A DNA stretch of 64,000 nt from JBAZOY01 sp041648505 (lineage in GTDB: Bacteria > Desulfobacterota > Syntrophia > Syntrophales > CG2-30-49-12): NCBI GenBank assembly GCA_041648505.1, contig JBAZOY010000006.1:1-64000 (forward strand). Reading direction: 5' to 3'. The position numbers and the translations under genes are program-made. Within the stretch, counting starts at the first letter, position 1. Every line of letters begins with the position of its first letter. The notes below the pieces were generated by a model. That model did not search any database and was not told the origin of the DNA. It saw nothing but the letters and a program-made list of their open reading frames with translations. Positions 7,713-13,924 of the stretch are shown piece after piece.

Positions 7713-8462
7713 ATGCATAAGCTTGTCTTGCTTCGCTACGGCGAATCACAATGGAATCTTGAAAACCGTTTTACGGGATGGGTTGATGTTGATCTTTCCC
7801 AGGAGGGAATTGAGGAGGCTATTGGTGCAGGCCGAACATTGAAAGAACATGGTTTCTTCTTCGATGCCGCATTCACATCGGTCCTGAAGAGAGCGATCCG
7901 CACGTTATGGATTGTTCTTGATCAGATGGATTTGATGTGGATTCCTGTTTACCATTCGTGGAGGCTCAACGAACGCCACTATGGCGCTCTTCAGGGGTTG
8001 AATAAAACAGAAATGGCGGAGAAGTACGGAGAGAAGCAGGTGAATATCTGGCGGCGGAGCTACGATACTCAGCCGCCTGCTCTTGATAAGAACCACCCGA
8101 TGTATTCCGGTAATGATCCTCGGTACCGTAATCTCGCCGCGAAAGATATTCCACTCACAGAATGCCTCAAGGATACTGTTGCCCGCTTTCTTCCCTACTG
8201 GCATGATTCTATAGCCCCTACGATCAAGAGTGGGAAACGAGTAATTATTGCCGCTCATGGCAACAGTTTGCGTGCATTGGTTAAATATCTCGATAATACC
8301 TCTGATGAGGAGATAACTGAGCTGAATATTCCTACCGGTGTTCCGCTTCTTTATGACCTCGATGCAGACCTGAAGCCGCTGAGTCACAAGTTTCTCGGCG
8401 ATGAAGAGGCGATCAAAGCGAAAATGCAGGCCGTCGCGAATCAGGGGCAAGCAAAACGGTGA
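7713..8462 (+). CDS. gpmA: 2,3-bisphosphoglycerate-dependent phosphoglycerate mutase with His-to-Tyr change at the catalytic site
   Basis: A 249-residue dPGM (histidine phosphatase superfamily), which interconverts 3- and 2-phosphoglycerate in glycolysis through a phosphohistidine. The family hallmarks NERHYGALQGLNK (residues 87-99), NIWRRSYD and the second catalytic histidine in AAHGNSLRALVKYLD are intact. The first motif, normally LVRHGESQWN, reads LLRYGESQWN here: codon TAC at residue 10 replaces the phospho-acceptor His (CAC in most). With Tyr the phosphohistidine cannot form, so the protein is expected to be inactive as a mutase unless this is a base error. Length and all other motifs are normal. 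Confidence 0.9.
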   Translation: MHKLVLLRYGESQWNLENRFTGWVDVDLSQEGIEEAIGAGRTLKEHGFFFDAAFTSVLKRAIRTLWIVLDQMDLMWIPVYHSWRLNERHYGALQGLNKTEMAEKYGEKQVNIWRRSYDTQPPALDKNHPMYSGNDPRYRNLAAKDIPLTECLKDTVARFLPYWHDSIAPTIKSGKRVIIAAHGNSLRALVKYLDNTSDEEITELNIPTGVPLLYDLDADLKPLSHKFLGDEEAIKAKMQAVANQGQAKR

Positions 8463-8487
8463 CTGTGCACGGCGACTCCAGTAAAAG

Positions 8488-8781
8488 ATGAAAACGATAA
8501 GTAATTTCGAAAAGAGCCCGATTATAAAGGAGCAGGAGATTGAGTGTGAAATCATTGACCTTGCCCATGGAGGCGATTCGGTCGCGAAACACGGGGTAAT
8601 TTCCGAAATTCCGCGACTTGTCGAACGGATGTTTAATCTGCACAAACACTGTTGGAAGCCAGGACGAGCCACGATAAAACTTCTGTCCAGCGTCAGATTG
8701 ACAATCTGGTATGAGTTGTATAGACTGACCCAGGAAGAAATCGCCATTGCGGAGACTTGTCAGACAATACGGCAGCTATAA
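8488..8781 (+). pseudogene. Fragment of an RlmD-type 23S rRNA methyltransferase joined to unrelated sequence
   Basis: The first 35 residues (SPIIKEQEIECEIIDLAHGG, DSVAKH) match the N-terminal TRAM part of the rlmD gene at 12414, with about 80% DNA identity by eye. Similarity stops abruptly after GTCGCGAAACACG (near 8593). The remaining 60 residues (GVISEIPRLVERMFNLHKHC...) match nothing I know. No methyltransferase domain follows. This looks like the relic of a second, diverged rlmD cut by a rearrangement rather than a real 97-residue gene. Confidence 0.6.
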
Positions 8782-8801
8782 ATCATTCCCATAGGTTTTG
8801 A

Positions 8802-9929
8802 ATGACGACGAACAAACAAATTTTTTATGTGTTCTTGATGTGTATCTCTTTTTTGTTGGTGTCTTGCGGAAAGGATTCGGTTGTGTCTTATGTGCCGGTT
8901 ACAGGTTGGGTCATTGGCACCGCAACGGACGAAGACACGGGTATTCCCACGCCTGAAGTTCTCAAAACAACAAACGGCGGTGCGACTTGGACGCTGCAAT
9001 CCCTGCCTGCCGAGTGCGTCGGCTTTCAGGGAAACGATATCAGCGCCGTCAATCATCAGGTGGCTTGGGCGGCGATAGGTGATTTATACAGCTTGGAGGG
9101 TGGTATTGTGCATACCTTGGATGGCGGCGCAACCTGGGCTATGCAAACGCTTCCCGACGGAATGGGCAACCGGCATATCAAAGGGATCAAAGGGGTCAGC
9201 GCCATGGAAGCCTGGGCCGTCAGCATCGGCGGTGACGTGCTGCATACCACGGACGGCGGGAACAACTGGTACATTGTTCCGACGCGTACTGTTTCGGGCG
9301 AGGTCATTACGATGACGATGGTCAATCGGATGGATGTGACAGACAGTAACATCTGGATTGTCGATGTGCCGGCGCACAACATGGGCGTGATCCACTCGCC
9401 GGACGGCGGTCAAACGTGGCGGCATGAACAACTGCCGGATGTTGGTTCCGGACACGGACCTCTCGCCATCTCCGCCTTTAGCTCATTGGTTGCCTATGTC
9501 TCGGTGAATTCCGAAGGTACTTTATGGTGGACAAGCAATGGTGGCGAATCATGGAACAAAAGCGTCGATGCCATTTCCGGCACGGCGGATTTCGACGAAA
9601 TCTGCGCCTCCAGCACCAATGTCGTCTGGGTTGCCATGAACAACGGCGGTTCCAGCGGTGGCTTGGCCGCCCGAATTACGGTGACGGACGGCAGCTTTGA
9701 CTCCAATATCTATATGAACGTGGACTACATGATGGAAGGGATTTCCGCCATGAACGATACAAACGCTTGGCTGGTCGGATTCAAAACATTTCGCGCCGAC
9801 CCTTCTCTTCCCAAGGGCGCAATCTATGTCACGTACGATGGCGGGGTCAACTGGCAGCTCCAAACTCTGCCGGATAACGCCTGCGACATCGATTTATGGA
9901 AAGTCTCGTTTGTGGGCGCAAGACGTTAA
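8802..9929 (+). CDS. Lipoprotein with Ycf48/BNR-like beta-propeller repeats
   Basis: 375 residues with a lipoprotein signal (N-terminal hydrophobic run, lipobox LVSC, Cys near residue 22). The mature protein holds repeated units around TTNGGATWTLQSLP, TLDGGATWAMQTLP, TTDGGNNWYIVP, SPDGGQTWRHEQLP, TSNGGESWNKS and YDGGVNWQLQTLP, the Asp-box/BNR signature of sialidase-like and Ycf48-like propellers, about six or seven blades. Ycf48 helps photosystem II assembly, but bacterial relatives are mostly of unknown role. It should sit in the periplasm or outer membrane. The gene stands alone, with a weak ribosome site. Confidence 0.82.
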   Translation: MTTNKQIFYVFLMCISFLLVSCGKDSVVSYVPVTGWVIGTATDEDTGIPTPEVLKTTNGGATWTLQSLPAECVGFQGNDISAVNHQVAWAAIGDLYSLEGGIVHTLDGGATWAMQTLPDGMGNRHIKGIKGVSAMEAWAVSIGGDVLHTTDGGNNWYIVPTRTVSGEVITMTMVNRMDVTDSNIWIVDVPAHNMGVIHSPDGGQTWRHEQLPDVGSGHGPLAISAFSSLVAYVSVNSEGTLWWTSNGGESWNKSVDAISGTADFDEICASSTNVVWVAMNNGGSSGGLAARITVTDGSFDSNIYMNVDYMMEGISAMNDTNAWLVGFKTFRADPSLPKGAIYVTYDGGVNWQLQTLPDNACDIDLWKVSFVGARR

Positions 9930-9930
9930 C

Positions 9931-9950
9931 GCCGGAATTATCGCTCCGGC
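9931..9950 (+). terminator. Hairpin after the lipoprotein gene, possible terminator
   Basis: GCCGGA and TCCGGC form a 6-bp stem with an 8-base loop directly after the stop codon. There is no clear run of T afterwards, so intrinsic termination is uncertain. Confidence 0.3.
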
Positions 9951-10195
9951 AATGAAATGCTGACATACGATATATTTTTCTTCTACCTGTGGTTGCGAGG
10001 CGCGCTGCTATCGTAAAGCTGCAGGACATTGAGTATGCCGACTTTATGAAGTTTTGTTCCTTAGTAGTCATCGACAAGGGCCAAACCCAGTTTATCCGAT
10101 TCGGCTCATACAGCCATCGTGCAGGCAAACAGCGAAACCAATCCCGGAGATACAAAAAGTTCTTTTTTCCACCACTCTTTCCGTATTTAAGGAAC
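9951..10195. other. Intergenic between convergent genes
   Basis: No coding region or RNA recognised between the lipoprotein gene and the convergent hydrolase gene. Confidence 0.3.
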
Positions 10196-11095
10196 TCAAT
10201 CCTCAAGGAACTCAAGTACAATCTTACTGAATTTTTTCGGCCACTGATACATAAGGCCATGACCGCCACCTTTAATCTGCACCAGCCAGGCGCCGGGAAT
10301 TTTTTGTGCTAAGATTAAAGAATTGAGTGTCGGCGTATTGACATCTTCGGATCCGGTAATGAGTAAAGTAGGCTGCGTAATTTGTGGAAGGCGACTATAA
10401 GACCCAGTCCATGCCTCATTTGCCTTCCATTGACGTTGAATATTAGTTGTGGATGTAGTTTCTTTGGGGTGGGGAAAATATTTCCGGGGGTCAGGATTAT
10501 CTTTCAGCCATTGCTCGGGGAATAATGTCCTGAGAGCTTTCATCTGTCTTTCTCGCTCTGTACCGGATTCATCAATCATTGCCCGGATGACATCCGGGGT
10601 CGGCTGGATGGCTTCTTTACCTCCGCAATCTGCCGCATACAGGATAAGCTTATTGACCTTTTCTGGATGCCTGAGCGTAAGCTCCTGAGCGACACAAGTA
10701 CCCATAGACCAGCCAAGCACATGCGCTTTATTGATCTTCAGGGCTTCCATCAATCTGGCTGTATCATCTGCGAATAGTTCGATCGAAAATTCTCTGTCTG
10801 AGTCATCGCTATACCCCATCCCCCGGTTATCAAAGATAATTACTCTATAATGAGACGCAAGTTCTCCCAAAACCACAGGGCTCCAAAGGTCCATGGTTCC
10901 GCTAAAACCCATGATCAAAACAATCGGGTAGCCTTTGCCAAATGTCTTATAGGCGATATTTATATCGCCTGCATGAATCATTCCGGTTTTTAATTTTGTG
11001 ACGTCGATTTCTTTAGCACAGCCGCAGCCTGCTGAAAAAATCATGAGGCCGCGCAGAAACCAGAGACTAATTATCTTGAATGTCTGTCTCTTCAT
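10196..11095 (-). CDS. Alpha/beta-hydrolase lipoprotein
   Basis: 299 residues. The start at 11095 follows a strong AGGAGGGTG ribosome site; the frame is open further upstream but runs through a tRNA-like element. The N-terminus is a lipoprotein signal (KIISLWFLRGLMIFSAGC). The hydrolase core shows the oxyanion region PIVLIMGFSG, DNRGMGYSD, the nucleophile elbow GWSMGT (Ser near residue 137), the acid in LLITGSEDVNTP and the catalytic His in GGGHGLMYQ. It is expected to act on an ester or similar bond outside the cytoplasm. The substrate is unknown and no partner gene is adjacent. Confidence 0.85.
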   Translation of the reverse strand: MKRQTFKIISLWFLRGLMIFSAGCGCAKEIDVTKLKTGMIHAGDINIAYKTFGKGYPIVLIMGFSGTMDLWSPVVLGELASHYRVIIFDNRGMGYSDDSDREFSIELFADDTARLMEALKINKAHVLGWSMGTCVAQELTLRHPEKVNKLILYAADCGGKEAIQPTPDVIRAMIDESGTERERQMKALRTLFPEQWLKDNPDPRKYFPHPKETTSTTNIQRQWKANEAWTGSYSRLPQITQPTLLITGSEDVNTPTLNSLILAQKIPGAWLVQIKGGGHGLMYQWPKKFSKIVLEFLED

Positions 11096-11130
11096 CAACC
11101 TGCACCCTCCTTTTTTTAGGGTAGAAAAAA

Positions 11131-11211
11131 TGGGGTTACTGAGGAGGATCGAACTTCCAACCCCCAGAACCACAGTCTGATGCTCTTCTTTCCAATTGAA
11201 CTGTATCCGCC
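11131..11211 (-). tRNA. tRNA-His(GUG)-like sequence, probably a degenerate pseudo-tRNA
   Basis: On the minus strand an 81-base cloverleaf can be drawn with an extra 5' G(-1), D stem GTTC/GAGC, anticodon stem TCAGA/TCTGG around loop CTGTGGT (anticodon GTG), T loop TTCGATC, C at position 73 and an encoded CCA. G(-1) opposite C73 is specific to tRNA-His. However, four of seven acceptor pairs are lost (GCGGATA against CAGTAAC) and the T stem has a mismatch, so charging is doubtful. It lies just upstream of the hydrolase ribosome site. Confidence 0.6.
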
Positions 11212-11221
11212 ATTTCAACAC

Positions 11222-11598
11222 ACATAAATTTTATCCGATTTATTAACTGCTGTAAAGAAAGATAACGATTTGCGTCATTTCCCTGAATGATTCTTCAATC
11301 CGCATACCCCCAAACGAACATTACTATGGAGGCCAAACCATATTTTTCAATTGAACAAGGCTTCCTCTGGAGGTACGTTATTCGATAGACCTTGGGGTAA
11401 TTTCCGGGAACTTCTCCGGGTTGTAATTCCGGTTTTAAATCAGAGATGAAATCAAGGTGGCAGGGAGGAAGCGCCGCAAGCGTACATGAAACGTACTCCG
11501 AGGAGCCTAATGCGACAATTGTGTCCTAACGTTAAAAGAACCGAGAATTTTCTTGGTTATGCTGGTATGCAAATAAAAGAGTAAGATGACTTATTGTT
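11222..11598. other. Intergenic stretch without a recognised gene
   Basis: No gene seen. A GC-richer segment at 11455-11540 contains GAGGAGCCTAATGCGAC preceded by two GTAC-rich repeats. From memory this resembles structural parts of bacterial group II introns, but no maturase gene or intron ends are present, so I do not call it. Confidence 0.25.
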
Positions 11599-11628
11599 AT
11601 CAGTGGAGGAGAGAATTGCTTTTTGAAA

Positions 11629-12013
11629 TCAGAAAGGGATCACATAAACTGTGTCCCCCTCTTTTCGCCCCTTTACCAGTTCGCAGTGTCTCAGGATAGC
11701 TATCTGATTCTCCAGTTCTTGAAGGAGATAGATGGAATGTGTCGGTAAGCTCTGCGGCGGTGGTCTTACCTTTAGAATTGACGAATTCACAAATTGACTT
11801 TTGCAGCTCAGTTAAACCTTCTGTTGCTTCAAGTCCGGACGCCTTTCGGTATTGCGTGGCCGAACGTACTGCAAAGGGATCACAAGTTTGAACCCGCTGG
11901 GTTGCCATTATATAGCAGTCTTCACAAACAACCAGCTCTCCGAGATTCAAGCTATCATCCGGGGAAATTTCATCCCCGCATTTTTGACATTTAACTTTTT
12001 CGGTCTGTGTCAT
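11629..12013 (-). pseudogene. Small zinc-ribbon/winged-helix-like protein, frameshifted
   Basis: The N-terminus is a zinc ribbon: VKCQKCGDEI and VVCEDCYI, two CxxC pairs 16 residues apart. Then follows a helical part (LTELQKSICEFVNSKGKTTAAELTDTFHLS) like a winged-helix DNA-binding module. The original frame runs on to 11600 as low-complexity residues. The alternative frame from about 11722 gives LQELENQIAILRHCELVKGR then EGDTVYVIPF-stop at 11629, clearly the natural end. A one-base indel in CTCCTTC (near 11722-11727) explains this. Restored length is about 127 residues. It may be a small regulator; its target is unknown. Confidence 0.65.
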
Positions 12014-12413
12014 TAAACTACCCTTCGTTTCACAGGCCCTACTATAACTTTACTATGGCTCTTTTGCATAAGGCAATACTCTTTAAGAAAAACAACTGGT
12101 TCGTCATTGATGAGGGATTGTTTTTCATGCCGGAAGTATACGAGGACGGATATTGTGTGTCAATGGAATAATGATCACAAAAATATTGGTTGTGGTATCG
12201 ATGAATATGGGAGGTGTGGGAGGGGGGGGATGATTCCCGGGAAGAGTATACTTAATTGTGGAGAATACCCAAAGTTATTACATTGGCTCTGTGGCGTAAA
12301 AACTTTTATATGGTATACTAGTTTTAAAAATTGGTTATTCGTGGCGAGACGGTGTTAACCGAGTATAAATTGGTCCCAAGAGCTTGTGCGCTGGGTTCCA
12401 GAAAGAGAAGAAA
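12014..12413. other. Intergenic stretch without a recognised gene
   Basis: About 400 bases between a divergent pair. The 83-codon frame at 12107-12358 has no recognisable domain or ribosome site and is not called. A promoter for rlmD should lie here, but I cannot pick one with confidence. Confidence 0.3.
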
Positions 12414-13790
12414 ATGACAAAAAAATTCGAACAGATCCCGGTTATAAAAGGGCAGGAGATTGAGACCGAAATCATTGACCTTGCCCATGGTGGCAATTCG
12501 GTCGCGAAACACGACACTTTCACCCTTTTCATACCGTATGGAGTCCCAGGCGACAAAGTCAAAGTAAAAATCACTGACGTTAAAAAGAATTTCGCCAATG
12601 CCGAAATAGAATCTATTATTACCCCTTCAGCGTTAAGGATTATACCCCCCCCGTGTCCATATTTCGGGCAATGCGGCGGCTGCCACTGGCAGAACGTTGC
12701 CTATAATGCCCAGTTGGAATTCAAGTTAAAATCAATAACCTCGTCCCTCAAAAAAATCGCCGGTTTGACGATTGAAACACCGGAAATAAAAGGGTACGAA
12801 AATCCCTTTTCCTACCGCGACAGGTCGCAGTACAAGCTCGCGCAGGGGGAAGATACGGTGATGATGGGTTTTTACAGAGCAGGAAGCCACGATGTCATAG
12901 ACGTGCAAAAATGCTTGATACAAAAAGAGGTCATCAACCACGTCATGGCGGGCGCGCGAGAGTTCCTGGCCGCGAACAAAAATACGAGCCTTTCAATGTA
13001 TGACGAGAGCAGGGCAAGTGGCGCGTTACGCTATTTGACAGCCAGGGTGAACAGCACCGGCGAATGTCTCTTTACCGTAATTACCCACGAGAAGAGAAGG
13101 AACGACTCCATAGAAAAATTCGCAAAATATATGAAAGAAAATTACTCCGAGATAAAAGGGGTTGTAATGAACGTCAACCCGCTGACTGGCAACAGGATAT
13201 TCGGCAACAGGGAAGACACGCTGGCAGGGGAGGGCAGTATAAGAGAAAAAATAAGGGGTGTGGAATTCGAGCTCGGGGCGGAGACATTTTTTCAGGTAAA
13301 TACGGAGCGTTTGAACGACATACTGGATTTTATAGATGCAAACATACCGGAGGGCGATTCCGTGGTTGACCTTTACGCGGGCGTGGGCGCTCTCTCCCTT
13401 CCTTTACATGGAAAAATCAGAGAACTCAAGGCAGTCGATGTTTTTTACAAGTCCATTAATTCCTTCAGAAAAGCTGTGGAAACAGGGCAGATCGCGAACG
13501 CGGAGATAATAAAAGCAACGGCAGAAGCCGCGGCGGATGAAGTGATACAGAAGGGTAAAACCGGCACGGTAATAGTAGACCCGCCTCGCAAAGGGCTTCA
13601 TAAGTGGGTAATACAGGCCATCAAGAAGAAGAGAGTGGAAAACTTGATATATATTTCCTGCGACCCGGCTACCTTTGCCAGGGATTTGAAAGAACTGGGA
13701 GATATGTATATTATTAAGAAAATAGAAGCGGTTGACATGTTCCCGCAGACTTACCATGTAGAAACGCTGTGCGCGTTGGGGTTGAAGTAA
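12414..13790 (+). CDS. rlmD: 23S rRNA (uracil-5-)-methyltransferase, RlmD/RumA family
   Basis: 458 residues from ATG 12414 (a TTG at 12384 is in frame but weaker). Order: TRAM domain (residues 5-65), a 4Fe-4S cluster motif CPYFGQCGGC near 81-90 with a fourth Cys in VQKCLI, an RNA-contact domain, then the SAM-dependent methyltransferase with VVDLYAGVGALSLPL, VDPPRKGL and the catalytic SCDP motif (ISCDPATFARDL). The enzyme methylates uridine in 23S rRNA; the exact site in this lineage is inferred. A diverged fragment of a second copy lies at 8488. Confidence 0.92.
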   Translation: MTKKFEQIPVIKGQEIETEIIDLAHGGNSVAKHDTFTLFIPYGVPGDKVKVKITDVKKNFANAEIESIITPSALRIIPPPCPYFGQCGGCHWQNVAYNAQLEFKLKSITSSLKKIAGLTIETPEIKGYENPFSYRDRSQYKLAQGEDTVMMGFYRAGSHDVIDVQKCLIQKEVINHVMAGAREFLAANKNTSLSMYDESRASGALRYLTARVNSTGECLFTVITHEKRRNDSIEKFAKYMKENYSEIKGVVMNVNPLTGNRIFGNREDTLAGEGSIREKIRGVEFELGAETFFQVNTERLNDILDFIDANIPEGDSVVDLYAGVGALSLPLHGKIRELKAVDVFYKSINSFRKAVETGQIANAEIIKATAEAAADEVIQKGKTGTVIVDPPRKGLHKWVIQAIKKKRVENLIYISCDPATFARDLKELGDMYIIKKIEAVDMFPQTYHVETLCALGLK

Positions 13791-13796
13791 AGGGGG

Positions 13797-13813
13797 AACG
13801 GAGTTTTCCGTTT
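13797..13813 (+). terminator. Weak hairpin after rlmD
   Basis: AACGGA-GTTT-TCCGTT forms a 6-bp stem about 7 bases after the stop. It lacks a proper T tract, so it is only a possible terminator. Confidence 0.3.
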
Positions 13814-13867
13814 AGAGATTTCCTCCTTTAAAGCATTACCCTATATATAGATAGAAACCAGCGGCTT

Positions 13868-13924
13868 CTTGAACAAGGGATTGAACGAGATATTTCAGGT
13901 TTCATAAATCTTGATTGGTTATCA
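13868..13924 (-). repeat. 57-bp repeat at the 3' end of res (copy A), attC-like ends
   Basis: This 57-bp stretch overlaps the res stop codon and matches 23068-23124 at 44 of 57 positions by eye; the other copy overlaps the stop of a different gene. Read on the minus strand it begins TGATAAC and ends GTTCAAG with complementary arms inside (CAAGATT and AATCCCTTG). The AAC...GTT ends and hairpin suggest a diverged attC-type site closing the restriction-modification operon, but the boxes do not fit the R''/R' consensus well. Confidence 0.5.

Noticed and set aside
7905..8747. 280-codon open frame opposite gpmA
   Set aside because: Antisense to a clear phosphoglycerate mutase and to the rlmD relic; no domain recognised.
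11455..11540. Group II intron remnant
   Set aside because: GAGGAGCCTAATGCGAC resembles intron sequence from memory, but no domain V, no maturase and no intron ends are visible.
12107..12358. 83-codon open frame before rlmD
   Set aside because: No ribosome site, no recognisable fold; composition does not look coding.
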